DNA from: Adineta steineri
Lineage: Eukaryota; Rotifera; Eurotatoria; Adinetida; Adinetidae
Direction: 5' to 3'
Assembly (NCBI GenBank): GCA_905250115.1
Contig: CAJNOI010000174.1
Coordinates: 1 to 64,000 of the forward strand
DNA length: 64,000 bases
Of the stretch, positions 1-17,900 are shown piece after piece (positions within the stretch are counted from its first letter, which is position 1; every line of letters starts with the position of its first letter). The notes beneath the pieces were generated by a model, which saw nothing but the letters and a program-made list of their open reading frames with translations, made no database searches and had not been told where the DNA came from. The translations under genes and the position numbers were made by a program.

Positions 1-893
1 ATGATCAGGAATAGTTTGATGGTGTACAAAGGCTACATTAAAATAGATTTTTAATTACCTAAAAAGATTCTTCTTATGTAAGTCGTTCACTCTAATGAAA
101 ACTATTCTTTTTGGTACTCAAAAATAACTATGGCAAATATCTTTGTTTTCTAATTATTTAAGGCAGTTAATATATTTCTTTTCGAATTCTGATTTATTTT
201 GAGACTTTCGACACAATTTGAAGCTTTTGGTTATATACAAAACCTTTTTTTCAGAGTATTATCAATCAATTTGTGTAAGATTTATCTATCTTATAGATTA
301 AGCAACACCTTCATCTTATGTATATTAATTTATCTCATCATAAACATTATTATAATTATTCTTGTCGACTAAATTTTATCAATTCTACTGATGATAAAAG
401 TATGAAAATAATATCAGAAAATTTAGTAAAACGATCATTTGAATTATGTTTTTTTATTTAAATTTAAAAATATCATTGAAAACACTAAAAATCTAATTCA
501 TAGTTGAACTGACGGATCTTGACCTACCTTCGATCTTGTTATCATAAGAGAAATTATAATTTCTATATATAGATACATTGTTGATATCTAAATAAAATCC
601 TTGCATATTGAAAATATAGTGAATATAAGTATGCTAGTTAGATCTTTTAAAATACAATTTATTTTATATTGTTAACCAAAGTCAAATGATACTTTTATGT
701 TTTATTTTTTGCAAAAAAAAAGATTCAACAGATATACGACAAAAAGTAACAATAAAAGTTTAAATAAATTAAAGTAAAACAGACAGAGTAATTGACAATT
801 TACAATATGTAAAAAGTCTTCGATTTGTACTGAATACGGTGAGAAAAAATAGTTTGTTTGTTACGAAAAGAAAAATAAATCTGTATCTGCATA
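1..893. other. AT-rich intergenic sequence, no gene seen
   Basis: This is the stretch downstream of the Ca2+ ATPase stop codon. It is AT-rich with frequent stops in all frames. I see no conserved domain, no RNA gene and no obvious inverted repeat. Confidence 0.6.
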
Positions 894-4778
<3,885 letters not shown>

Positions 4779-5802
4779 TATGCAAATATTCTTATTCTCT
4801 AAACAATTATAAAAATTTTGAGATCAGTTCAATAAATGGTATTCAATACGATATTCTCAAATCTGAACAACAGAAATCAGGAATTCATTAGTATTCAGAA
4901 AGAATTCAATCATCTAAAATATATAAATGTAATAGTATATTCTTCTTATTTCTTGAACTTATTTTGATATTTGCAATAGTGTTAATGTATAAAAACAGTC
5001 AACTTCGTTCTTTTTCTTCCTCCAATCTTTTTTTTACGAACTAGTATAAATAGAAAAAAAAGAAGTATACTACTATACTACCCAAACCAAACAGTTGGCT
5101 GATTCTCATATCAAAAGAAATATTTACATAAGAACAACAGAAGAAAAAAATAAATCATAAAAACATTTCTTTTATGATATTTGATCGATAAAGTCCAATG
5201 TTTTAAAAACGAATTTGATTTTTACATTATATGAACGTTTATTTTTCATCAAACATACTACAAAATGAACGATCAAGGTCAAAACACATGCTGTTACTTT
5301 TTATTAACATTACGTATGTATGGTAGTTTATTGGTGAATAAAAAGTAAAGGACAAGTACAATGTATCTTACTGTGATGAAAATTTCTCACACTATCGATA
5401 AATCTGAAAAGAAAAAGAAGAAGAAGAATTAAAATTTTGTAATATATTTTTATTAAATATCAAATAAACATGTTTTTATTTTTAATGGAAGAATTATATT
5501 AATATGATAAACAGCAAAGTCAAATCAAAAGTAACAGATTAAAAAAAAAAAAGAGAAAAAAATTTCAAGAATGTGAATAAAATTCATAGAAAAATACAAA
5601 CAGAAGCATGATTGCACAAATCAGCGAATTATGTGCGAATCCTGGACAATAATTAGAATGAAACACACTCACACACACACACTATCAAGCTCAAGCATAA
5701 AAAGTTCATTTAATTTTCATGTATATTGATTAAAAATTATTTATTTTTTTATTTTCTATATAAAATACAAAAATGAAATATATATTTATTTATTAAGTAA
5801 AT
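4779..5802. other. Intergenic region between ARPC1 and the Ca2+ ATPase
   Basis: About 1 kb separates the 3' end of ARPC1 from the start of the ATPase, both on the minus strand. It should hold the ATPase promoter. The only visible structure is a short CA microsatellite near 5667-5685 and A-rich runs. No gene or RNA is recognised. Confidence 0.55.
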
Positions 5803-7545
5803 TTACTTTGTATGTCCATTCGTATATGATGTACCATTATTTATATGAAATTTTTTTTCTATATGATTTATAAGTGATGAAGTTTGTTGAATATTTCTTC
5901 CACTTAAATTCCAAATTACAACTTGACCAAATAAATCAGCTGAACTTATTTTTACTAAATTCGTATTTTCTGTTTGATAAGGAACGATTTGTCTAAACAA
6001 AAAACAAGAAGATATATTCGAAAGTAAAAACATATGAACTCACGTGATCATGCTTTGATGAGTTGATACAGGTTCTGGTGTTTGTGTTTGCATTGATGGT
6101 TGATCAAAAAGACGACTAAGACAAAAAACAAACATATATAGATAATGAACTTTTAACTATGTAAAATGAAAATGCAAGACTTTCATGCAGAAAAATAAAC
6201 ACTGCAAACACACTCTTTTTTATCCTTCATACGAGGCCTGATATGGCGTAAAAAATTCATTTTCTTCTCTATATAAGAAATATGTGAATAGAAGAATAAT
6301 CTAAAATCTTAAAATTCTAACCCAATTGATTGTCTTCCAGTTGATGTTTCTTGTGAATCAAGTTTTTCTACAAATTCAATTGTTCCTTTTCGTTCATCAT
6401 AATTATAAATCAATGGTGAAAATTCATGACCCTAAAACAAAAATCAAATATCTTCAATTAATAAATAAAAATCCTTGATTTTCTCTTCTTACTGCAACAA
6501 TGATTGTTGATTCACTAACAAAAATAATACAACGGAATGGTAGATAATTTGTAATTTCCATTGTAGTTCTAAAAAATTATTTTTGTAAAATATAAGATTT
6601 TAAATCGAAAAACTAACTTAGATGGATTATTTGATGAAACAGCAAATATTATTGAATTATGTGATACCCATGCAAGATTTTCACCTGATGGTGAAAAAGC
6701 AACATCATGAGTCCAACCCGATTCTAAATTAATAAACATCATTCTATTTGAAAAGAAATATATATAAATTCATACCACATGGAAATTCATGTAATAATTC
6801 TCCTGTATTTGTAATTTTTCCCCAGGCGGATGTCTCTGCTTTATTATCAACAGCTTTTACATATCCCGAATAAATGCGAACACGATAATCCAAACTACCA
6901 ACAGCAATTAATTGATTATTTGGATGCCATGCAAGACAAGTTACTGTTGATTTTGGTTTTTTCTTTATCATTTCTGCTGCCCAAAATCTTTGTTCAGTTT
7001 CATAATAACATATACCTACATTTTTATCACTTGAACCAATAGCAAATTTATTTTCTAGAAAGACCAAAAAAGACAAAATTGATTCTATTTAATATCAAAA
7101 AGATTTACCATCCGGTGACCATTTAGCACAACAAACAGCGCGACTTGTTCGTTGTAATTCAACCATTTGTGGTTTCCATGTATCATTTTCAAATGTCCAA
7201 ACATATGCATTGTAATCCTAATGAAATATATATATATACTATTAATGTAAATGATAAGAATTCTTACAGCACTAGCAGTAACAATTCGATTCGTTTTAGG
7301 TGCCCAATCAATTGCTAATACACGTGATAAATGTTCACATAATGTATGTGTTAATTTCCATTTACCAGCTTGTTTATTATATATACGAAGATCATTTTTA
7401 CCCAAAGAAACGGCAATCTCTATAAAATTATATAGATAAAAAAAAGGAGTTTAAAATAAATAAAAAGAAAGAGCATACGTGTCCGATCTTTATTCCAAGC
7501 ATGAGCAATGACAGGAAGATTGCCAAATGAATGTACTTCAGTCAT
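5803..7545 (-). CDS. ARPC1: Actin-related protein 2/3 complex subunit 1 (WD40)
   Basis: This is the beta-propeller subunit of the Arp2/3 complex, which nucleates branched actin filaments. The start MTEVHSFGNLPVIAHAWN at 7545 leads into family-typical blocks: SLGKNDLRIYNKQAGKW, EHLSRVLAIDWAPKTNRIVT, FAIGSSDKNVGICYYE and TCLAWHPNNQLIAVGSLD. The gene is split by several short GT-AG introns; exon 1 ends at 7479 and continues in frame as DRTQIAVSLG. The C-terminus (ISSADLFGQVVIWNLSG) closes the propeller and is followed by a short lineage-specific tail. The bases before the ATG read TTTTAG, so the message probably begins at a splice or trans-splice acceptor. The paralogue type (1A or 1B) cannot be assigned. 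Confidence 0.95.
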
Positions 7546-8439
7546 CTAAAACATGACAATAGAATGTTATCTATGGAATATTACTAAGTAACAGAACTGG
7601 AATGTGAGTTACTTTAATTGACTCTAATTGATTCATTCACATTCATATACAACTGCATGCACGTAGACGATTACTTATCAACAGTAACAAATAGAATAAA
7701 AGTTTGCTAATATAGAGACAGATGGCTCTGTTAGACAATGAAATATTTTCGAAGAAATTAACAATTAAACTATGATACAAATTAAAGACCATGGCAAAAA
7801 CAATTTCACAGATTGATTTTCTTTTATTAAGAAATGTATTTTACTCTTCATGCATATTGATTTATTAGAAATTATTTTCTAAATGGAGCCGTATGAAAAT
7901 TCTAGATAAGTCTTTGTTTATATAGGATAATTTCAAATTATCAATTGACTGAATATGCTTAACTGACTTGATGGTAACTTTATAAATATGATCTAGTGAA
8001 TAATTTCAATTTGTTATACATTTAAAAACATTAAATTCACTTTCTTCGTATTTGAAATACTATATATCATATTATTGGTACAAGAAAAGATTTAAAGTGT
8101 TGATTACAACATGATGATGATATTCGATATATTTTATACTTACCAGAATATAAAAAAAAGATTTGTTTATTTGCTAAGACAGTATAACCATCTTTTAGAA
8201 TATATGATTACATCATATAGAATAAAATTTAAATAAAGTCGTTGAAAAGTTTTTTTTTATCGTTTTATACAATAATAATTATTACAAACAAAATACTTAT
8301 TTTCATTTATTATTTAACTTCATACATAGGTGTATGTATATATTCATTTATTTCTGGCGACATTCAGTTCAAAGGTGTCACTCGTTACCGAAGATTTCAT
8401 CGTTATTCACCGTTCTTTTTCTTTGTAGAAATGTTTCAT
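7546..8439. other. Intergenic region upstream of ARPC1 and of RNase P RNA
   Basis: AT-rich DNA between divergent transcription units. The right end (about 8370-8440) should contain the proximal sequence element of the Pol III promoter for the RNase P RNA, but I cannot define that motif. No coding exon is recognised. Confidence 0.5.
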
Positions 8440-8447
8440 TATATAAG
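8440..8447 (+). promoter_or_regulatory. TATA box of the RNase P RNA gene (type 3 Pol III promoter)
   Basis: TATATAAG lies 28 bases before the inferred 5' end of the RNase P RNA, the spacing expected for an external Pol III promoter of the H1/U6 type. Function is inferred from position. Confidence 0.7.
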
Positions 8448-8474
8448 TTGAAAGTATCGAATAATAAAATTCGT

Positions 8475-8803
8475 GTATGTAGGTTGAAGCTTACTCACAG
8501 GGATTACAAACGAGTGCTATTTAATGTCACTCATATATATCTATCCTTGGGAAGGTCTGAGATAAAGACCAATCGAGACTCTAGCAGGGTTCCATGCGTT
8601 TAACGTATGGCAGGTGATCAGAAAGCTTCCGAGTGAAGTGATTTCTCAATGATAATATTCGAGTACAAGATCAACATTCGTTGAGATGCTCTTATCATTG
8701 AGAAAGTTGTGAAAGCCTGTGGTCAGCAACATGAAGTTAAATGAGTGAGATGATCATTTCGATGATCAGAACTCAATTCAGACTACTCTCTGTCTACATA
8801 CCT
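8475..8803 (+). ncRNA. RPPH1: Nuclear ribonuclease P RNA (H1 RNA homologue)
   Basis: This is the catalytic RNA of RNase P, which trims the 5' leader from pre-tRNAs. Three stretches match the human H1 RNA as I know it: CCTTGGGAAGGTCTGAGA (conserved region I, about 8546-8563), GAGATGC (about 8684) and the 3' block GGTCAGC followed by CAATTCAGACTACTCTC (8774-8790). The ends form helix P1: GTATGTAG at 8475-8482 is the exact complement of CTACATAC at 8794-8801. Internal hairpins are visible, for example TTTCTCAATGATA pairing with TATCATTGAGAAA, and GATCATTTCGATGATC. A TATA box precedes it and seven Ts follow. Protein-like reading frames across it are fortuitous. RNase MRP RNA is the alternative, but the region I block is that of RNase P. 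Confidence 0.93.
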
Positions 8804-8804
8804 A

Positions 8805-8811
8805 TTTTTTT
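8805..8811 (+). terminator. Pol III T-run terminator of RNase P RNA
   Basis: Seven consecutive Ts start four bases after the 3' strand of helix P1. This is a standard Pol III stop and lies about 185 bases short of the convergent NUP214 stop codon. Confidence 0.85.
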
Positions 8812-8996
8812 ATTTTGGTATCACACGTATTTATTCTTGTTTATTTTAATCACACACATGTTTTTATGTTTTCACAAAAGGAAAAAGAGAAAAGACAAAT
8901 TAATATAATGTGTGAGAGACAATTTGTTTTTTTTTTTAATTACAGAAAAGACAGTGAAGAAAAAAAAAATATATGTATAGTTGTTTGTGGAAAGTT

Positions 8997-11900
8997 TTAT
9001 TTACGATAACTTGTAAATGAAGGTGAAGTTGCTGATTGTGTTGACGGAGCACCAAACGGTGTGGCTGGTGCTAAAAAAAAAAGATTGAAAAAATATTTTA
9101 CAAGTTGATTAATTACCAGTAAAACCAGTTGGTTGTGCAGATGCTCCTCCAAATACTGAACCACCAAATGTAGTTGAAGGTTGTGATGCAGCCGATGTTG
9201 ATCCGAAAGATCCAAAGGTTTGTTGTGGTGCCGTTGTGTCTGAAGATTGAGAACCACCAAATCCACCAAATTGAAAGCCAGTCGGTGATCCAGTAGATTT
9301 TGATTGTGTATTGAAGCCAGAAAAACTGCTACCAAATGTTGGACCAGCACCAAATCCCGAACTGCCAGTTGATGGTGCTGCAGTGGTACTTGATCCAAAA
9401 ATACCGCCAGCAGGTGCACCAGTGCTCGATGTTGATGTTGGTGTTGTTGAATTAGAACCAAATCCACCAAATACTGAACCTGTAGGTGCTGAAGATGTAG
9501 CACCGAATGAACTACCAAATGGACTAGCAGTAGAAGTTGATGTTGCTGTGCCAAAGCCAGAACCGAATGGAGATGCTACTGAAGGACTAGCACCAAATCC
9601 ACCAGCACTAGAACTTGAAGTTGTTGGAGTACCACCAAATGGACTGGTAGCTGTAGTTGATCCAGCAGTACCAAAAGGACTAGCAGCTGATGTTGTTGCA
9701 CCGCCAAATATGCTAGTAGTAGGAGCTGAACTTACGGCAGCTGTGGATGCACCACCGAAAATACTCGAGGTTGAAGTTGTTGACGAACCAAATATACCAG
9801 TAGTAGGAGCTGAAGTTGTAGTAGTTGTGGATGCACCACCGAATGGACTTGAAGCTGAAGGTGCTGAACTACCGAATGGACTTGAAGTTGTTGAGGTTGT
9901 AGTACCAAATGGACCAGGACTTGAAGCTGAAGTTGTTGTAATTGAAAAACCAGAGCCAAATGCACTACCAAATGGACTAGAAGCAGCTGTTGTTGTTGTA
10001 GTTGTTGTTGCAGCAGTGCCACCAAATGGAATACTGGATGCGGTCGATGTTAAATTAAGTGAAGTACCACCGAATGGCAGCTTAGAGCCGAATGCACCTG
10101 GACTAGAGGGTACAACAGGTTTTGTTGTTGGTGAAGTTGATTGAACTGATGTTGTAATTGTTGAAGAAGGTGATGTAGCAGCAAACGATAATTGAGTTGA
10201 AGCTATTGATGCTAGTTCAGATGAAGCTGATTGACCTAGTTTAGAAGAATTTCCAAATAGTGTTGATGGTACAGCTTGGTTTGATGTCGAAGCATTTACT
10301 GGTTGATTTGGTAATGATGCTGTATTTGTTGGAGAAGAAACTGTATTATTAAGTAATGCTCGAATAGTACTATCACCGGATGTCGATGTTGTTTGAAATT
10401 TGCTTAAATCAGTAGGTGTTTGAGTAACAGGTTTAGTTTGTTGAAGTGTCATTGGTGCATTTGATGAAATAGGTTGTGTAGCTGGTGTTGCAGGTGTTAC
10501 AGATATTGTTGGTATTGGCGAAGTCATCGATTTTGCAGGTGTTTGTAAAATATTTGTAGTCTGTAATGGTTTATTAATAGATGATGTTTTTGCAAGATTT
10601 GTTGTTGGTGTTTTAGAAATAGTTGGAGTTTTATTAATTGATGTCATATGAGATTTGTTTGTTGCTGATAATGGACTTGTTGCAGCGGTATTTGATAATT
10701 CTTGTAATTGTTCAGGACTTGTTGCACCAGAAAATAAATCAATGGATGCTCGAACAATACGAAATATATTTTTATAACTTTCAGAATCAACCGATGGTGA
10801 ATTAGGTTGTTTAGGTATTGGTGATTGAGTAGAAGGTGTAATTGGTTTCGATATTTCAATTATCGATGGTTTTTTTGATTCGATTAACGATGATGACGTT
10901 GATGATAAATTGATTGTAACAGCAGGTGGTACATTAATTTTTAAAATATTTTTATGATTAGCTTGTAAATGTGATAAAATTTGAGCATCTAAAGAATGAA
11001 ATGGTCGATCAGATGATACTGGCATTTTACTACAAAACAAATAATGTATCAAAAAATAATATTACAAATGTTGTATTTGATATCTTACTCAGATGTTTTA
11101 CTAATCGATAAATCTCTATTTAATTTTGAACAAATATTTTGTAAATCTTTGTCTGTTTCAGTTACTTTATGGCTAAGTTCACGTATACGTTTTTGAATTT
11201 GTTGTTTCATTGTTCCACTTGTATTTAATGATATTTCTAAATCTGGTAAAAAATCCCTAAATAAATAAGAACAATAAAATAAAATTTACAAATTTATTTT
11301 CTTTACGAACTCATTTTCAATGTCATCATCAGTTACTGATAAAGATTTATTATGAATTGTTGTATGTGTTAATTGAAGTAAAACATTCAGATCATGTTTA
11401 AGTTGATCATATTTCGTTTTAATTGAATCAAGACGCAATTGTGTCCATGGGTCAAGTTGTCGATCTTTTAATAAATTATAAAGATTTTCCGTTTGACTTA
11501 ATTTCATTTGATGACGAGCATCTTCAATTTTTGTTATAGATTCTATATGTTCACTTGTCATTGTTTTTATCGATTGCATTGATTTCTAAAAGAAATTAGT
11601 TCTTTTTTTTTATTCGAATGAACAATAAAACCTTTTCCCTACTTGAATTGATGTTACCATATTCTTAAGTGTGGTTATTGAATCGTCTAAAGATTTGTCT
11701 AGATTGATCGATGAATCAGATTGTTTTGATAATGGTTTTTCTACTGATTTCAATCTCGAACGGAATTCATCGACCTATAAAAATAATACAATGATTTAAT
11801 ATAGACTGTAGCAAAAAAAAGGTCCCAAACAAGTATGGCCTATTCAAACTGCAGATTCCCCCTTCCCCCACGCTATCCAGACTCCAGATACTTTATCATT

Positions 11901-14900
11901 GCAAGTTCCTCGTAAAGAATAGAGTAAAATATCTGACATGATTACATATTGTAGAGTGACATATGGAACTAAGATATCAGATATAACATTGTTTATCTCA
12001 AATATCATTCACTTAATGTTTCCGTATCGTAAATACGACAATAACAAATCGAAGAACAATTAGACAATTATTATAAGATTATTTACCATTTGAAAAAGAT
12101 TTTTACTATCATAAACTGGTTGTTCATTTCTGATTGTACCTAAAAAATATTGATAATATTTAATAAGAAAAACGAAGTATATTAATATACTTTTTATTGG
12201 TGCTTGTTGTGCAGACGAAGTTGGTGGTTTATTCATAATATTCGTGCTTATCGTTTTTGAAAGATCATCAAATGATGATCCATTTGGAATTTGTGCAGGT
12301 GGTTGATTAAAATTAAGAACACTGTTGGTACTTTTTTCTTTTGGTTGAGGAGAAGAAGTAAAAATTGGTGTTTGGGTAGGTGTCGGACCTGATTTTGCGA
12401 ATGAAAACCCATTAGCAGATGATGATTCTATGATTAACAAAAAAAATTCAGTTAATCTCTTGAGTAACGATATTAAACAAAACAAAAACATATTCTCCAA
12501 GGTTAATATAAAACATTATTATATTAACAATAATTCATTTAGTCTCAAGTGATATTTGTGTTTTTTTCATCAAATTCTAATGAAAAAAAAACAACATATT
12601 TTCTTTCTTTTGTGTTATATGATCATATATATATATATCGAGTGTTTGTGTCGTTATTGATAACATTAAATAAAAAGATTTAGGTAAGAAAATCATAACA
12701 TTATTTTCGATGAGCTATTATTGTCAAAAGAAATGATGTATTCTATTAAACAAATGTTTTACATTATTATCTGTCTGTATAATAGACTAATACAATCTTT
12801 TTAGATGATTGTTGTTGTTACTTGAACTTTCTGTTCATTATTAGATAATCTTCTTCCTTATTTTTCCTATATGATTGTTATCTGACACTCGACTCATCAC
12901 TACAGAAATCCATGCCGAATAGATATGATGTAATATCTCTTTTTTTTCTTCTCTCTCTTAATGATGATCATATTCGGTTAACAGATTGTTGTTGTTATTT
13001 TCTCGACATTTTCTCGAAACTAACAAAGATAGGGCAATAGTATAAATAGTAAGAAAATATTCTTTCTCTCTCTCTATCTCCTATGTAAAGTAAGTAGGAA
13101 AACTTACGTGATGGTAAAAATGATGATTGAATTGAAGTTATATTTGATGTTTGTGGTAATGATGCTGGTGTTCCAAGGATAGTAGGTGCTTGAATTTGCT
13201 TGATTACTTCAGGTGCACGCAATATAGATGGTAAATCTTTATGAATATAATAATAGACTTGTAAAACACCATCACTATTAGAAAGAAGTAAGACTGGACA
13301 CGGAGGCAATTTCTTCGTGCCTTCAGCTATAGATAACGTTGAATTAAGTCCACATGCCATGCCAGTAAGTATAGGTCGTTCATTACTAGAATTACTTGAA
13401 CCTTTAACAGTAGCTCGAAATTTATCATCAAATGTCCATATATTAAGAGAATCCTATTGAAATACAGAAGAAAACAAAAATTAAATTGATAAAAGATTTG
13501 AATCTTTTCTTTTTCTTTTTTTTTTTGATCTCGATGATAATAATCATAATACTCATTATCCATTTTCTTTTTCTCATGATAATCGCATGCTTGTCTATAT
13601 TATTTCTTATCAAGATTCGGGATGAATTTCTTCTCTTGTTATATTCTGCCTTTTTGTTTGACAGATGGTTCCAATGCGTGAGAAGATTAATCATCAACTT
13701 TGAACTAATTCTATGATAAATAGAACTAACCGCACTTGTGTCACGGTCTCTCGGGCGTTGTTAAACACATCTGGTACATGCTTGAATGAAAATTGTCTCG
13801 ATCATATAATAGTTAAGAATTGTTTTAGCTTCATAAACACTGTCAATATAAAATTCTCTCTTTTTTTTTTTGTTTCTTTTTCTGACAAGAAAATGAAGTG
13901 AACCGCGAGTTTCTTTTTTTTCTTCTTTCCTCTGTTCTACTGTCTTATATGTTTATTGAATTGTATTAGGATAGAGAACAGAACCAGCTGTATACGAATC
14001 AGGGAACATTTTACGTCAGCAATCTAACATTTGACCATGAACCACGAGGTGCGAATAAAAAAAAGCATTGTATATGTTCGATCAACTCGAACATTTCAAT
14101 TAGCAGATAGAACGAAGACAGTTCAAGTATTTATACTATTCGAACGTCGCATACATCAATCGATAGAGCCACCTTACTCAAGGTAAATAGCATCGCCCTG
14201 CGTGCATATATATACATATATACGCGTTCGTATATATATATATATATATATGTATGTTCATGTAACATGAGATGGACGCCTTATTAAGCAGTATTCGGAC
14301 TATGGCCTGCTGAGTAGTGGTATGTTCTTGGACAAAGTAATGATGATGATTGTGGTGTTGGCATATCATTAATTTATTCACATCGATTAAGAATAAAGAA
14401 ACGAGTCCGACATTTTCGAATGATCTTTTCCCATACATAATAACGTTAATGAATGTTACTAGTTTATAAATCGCATCAAATTTCTGCTAAGAAAAGAAAA
14501 AAAGTTCTCGATGAACTAGAATCGGTCAAGGACAAGTGAATGATGAGTGTTGTATGAATATTCAGCTTCCTTTTTTTTTTCTTCCTCCTTTCTTTCTTTC
14601 GACTTTTTTTTTTATCTTATCCATATTCATTCTCTCTCTTCCAAATGTTTCTTTTCAATCACTTCTATCTGCTTATTATTTCAAGGTGGACACATCTTGA
14701 CTATATTAATAAGATCATCATTATTCATTGTTTATGTATATATATATATATAGATATATATATATACACATATATGAGAATAACAAGTAAGAGAAAAACG
14801 ATCTTAAATGCTTTACACGATCATTATAACTACAAAAATATTTATACCAATTGCGTAAACTCATTTTTTTTTTCTTAACAGTTGAATGCAACAAGGTCAT

Positions 14901-17900
14901 CTTGCATTTACAAGTTGATGAGCTCTGTTTATTATTATCAATTACAAGTGAATGACAGTGAATTTATTAGAAAAGAAAATGAATGCATTTAAGCGAAAAA
15001 TGAATAGACTTGATTACAACATCAAGCTTCGATCTTGCCTTGGTCAAACAAAGGAATTAGACATACATCGAATGAGAAAGAAAAGATAGCAACGTCGTAA
15101 CTTCCATCATATAGATTTTTTTTTATGTAATCAACGCGTGTGTTTATGTGCACGAATAAGATTACGCAGTTTTGTAGTTTTAATAGTGAGAATAAGAATA
15201 AGCGACAATTTTATATAGAACAGTTGATATATATATCCTTGATATAGATAAGTTTTTTTTTAAAAGCTTTTCTTCGACCAGACATTGTCACACAGCTTTC
15301 ATGTTTCATTTAGCCATCGTATTCAATCCATTAGTCACACTATTGCATCATCACATCGACTCACATACCACATATATGAATATGTATATGTATAAATATA
15401 ACTAGGCGCGTACCACCACCAACGACAAGAGGGGGACACTTGTTCAGTTCGTTTTTAATGAAAGAAAATGGCATTATTCTTGACGATGTGGTGAGCAATG
15501 TGTGCATCTATGTGGGAGAAAGAATTCGAGGATAAAGGAAGAGGAGAGAGAGAGAGAGAAAGAAAAAGTGAACATTGAACAGACATCCCACCTCATACAG
15601 ACGTACATCTTACGAGAAAAGTGGCAGTATAATGGTAAGTTATTTGCTATGTTCGCTCGTGCATTTGTATTAATGAATTACTTTTCTTATGAAAATTCTA
15701 TGGTTTCTTGTTTCATTATGAATATAATCATATCCTACTTAAGTTTTTATCATTTCGATATCAATTTAATAAGATAGAAACAAATAAATGAGAAGAAAGT
15801 ATACCAATATACATACATATTATCATTTCAAATAATGTATGATGGATGATGACTTCATGTCAACTTCGTATATATATATATATATATTCATACTCAACTT
15901 TAGTCTTTTACCTCTGTCTCCTTTGAGCTTATATGTCCATCTGTCTATCTCACTGACAATAGCGTGTAAAGTTTTAAAAAAATCTATTGACGTGCATGTG
16001 CACATAGATTACCTTCACCTCGCATATATATATATATGTATACATATATATATAACAGAGCATTTTTGAAATGGATATTCTATTGACCGATAGTCGTCTT
16101 ATTGTTGTGCATTTCCGCTTCTTAACATTTTCTCTTTTCTTTAATTCAGGGCAAAAAGCGATAGAGAATAAGAGCAAGAGAGAAAAAAAATAGCCTCAAC
16201 GACGCGAAGCTGATTACCAGAAGAGTAAGAATAAGACGAGAGAGAATAGCCACTACTACTACTATACGATTCAAGTGATGGTGCCCTACAAGTAATAGGC
16301 ACGAAGGAGAGGACGAATGAACATTTATATTATATATTCTCTTACTCAAACAAGAAGAAAAAAAAGAAAAGATCAACAGTTCCGGTATGTGATTGAATGT
16401 AAATTTTTTTTTTCTTAACTAACCATCTTCTTTATGAGCATATTAAGAGAATCAATTGGCAATCAATCGTAGTATACTTAGTCTCAGATAACTAAAAAAA
16501 CATAGAAGATACATTACTTTCTAAACATTTCTTTTTCTTTTTTATTTCTATCGTTTTGACTATATGTGCATAGGAATAAAAGAAAACGACGATAAAGTCA
16601 TTTAGTGTTTTATTAATGTCATTTCCGATAGCTTTTTATTTGATTATAAAGTTAAATATTGAATTAACACGAATGAGTTTTGAAAGGTAAGAATATTATT
16701 ATTATTTTTTGATAAATGCTACTTGAAGAAGTCATAAATGACAACAGATTTTTATTTTATATAATAGTAATAAAATATGTAACAATTCTTAAGAAAAAGA
16801 GAAAAAAAACTTCTTTTTTCCTCAGGTAATAATTTACTGAATCATGATGATGATGATGATCGTTTCTGAAAGATTAACTTGTATATTTCTCGTTAAAGTT
16901 CAACTCTATCGAATAAAGATTGATCTCTCTGCTCTATTCTGTATGAACATTCTCTTTTCTGTATATATCACGTAGTCTTATCTATAAATCTCGACTAAAC
17001 ATTCCTATCAACATGACATATAAACAAAAAAAAAGAGTACAAAATCAGATTTATCAATTATAAAGTATAAAAGCATTTTTCTTATATAAACTAAACAATA
17101 TTAACTGATAAAAACATCTTTCGTTATATTCATAATGAACCTATCTAATCGTTAATTATTGATTGAATGATCTGTACATAGAAGATATCGCATTACAAAA
17201 GATTAGGATTTTCTTTTAAACTTTATTCTTCAAAGACATTTTCTTAACTTGAGACAAGATAATACATTTGCGTAATCATTTTCTTGTTAGTTACTATTCA
17301 CATGTATAGATTAACCATTATTTTAAAACTTTCGAAAGAGTAACAATTTACTTGTAGGTAGTCTATGACATCAGAGACAATACTCTCACGAGTCTCGGTA
17401 TGTAATAAATATCCCATATGTTCATAATTTTATTGAAATCAGATATCTATTTCTTATCAAATCTGCATGCAAAACAACTACGGAAACACACTCTTTCTCA
17501 TGATAACGATAAAACAAATTTTTCCTATCTAGATTAAATATATATATATTTGTATTCTTTTTTCAGATGTATTTAAGCTCGAATTTATTTCTATTAATTC
17601 TCATAAATTTAATTAATCTTCATTTCTCATCATCATCGATCTGTTCGGATTACTATTCATCTCAATCATCTTATCAACAATGTGAATGTGAAGATCTTTC
17701 AATCAATGGTCAATCAACAATATCATTAAAATGTACTGGTCAAACAAATTTTCCAAATTTTCTCTCAACAATAAATTATCAATCAATTGAAATCGAATCA
17801 TGTTTAGAAGATTTAAATTTTGAATTAAAACCATTTTATGATTTAACATTAAATACATTACGTATACGTCATTGTAATTTAATTAATATCAACGATCAAT

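Noticed and set aside
8334..8603. 89-codon plus-strand frame
   Set aside because: It crosses the TATA box and the RNase P RNA; the RNA evidence is far stronger.
8475..8803. RNase MRP RNA as the identity of the Pol III gene
   Set aside because: The region I block GGGAAGGTCTGAGA and the 3' CAATTCAGACTACTCTC block are those of RNase P; the MRP form differs in region I.
9732..10025. 97-codon minus-strand frame rich in Gln and Leu inside the FG domain
   Set aside because: Another reading frame of the same repetitive exon; no domain and no splice support.
9311..10144. 277-codon plus-strand frame opposite the NUP214 FG domain
   Set aside because: Its Pro/Val/Glu-rich pattern is the mirror of repetitive FG, Ser and Thr codons on the minus strand, where the protein fits NUP214 exactly.
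14226..16054. TA-rich tracts as possible promoters or CRISPR-like repeats
   Set aside because: Simple dinucleotide microsatellites of irregular length; no spacer-repeat structure exists anywhere in the window.
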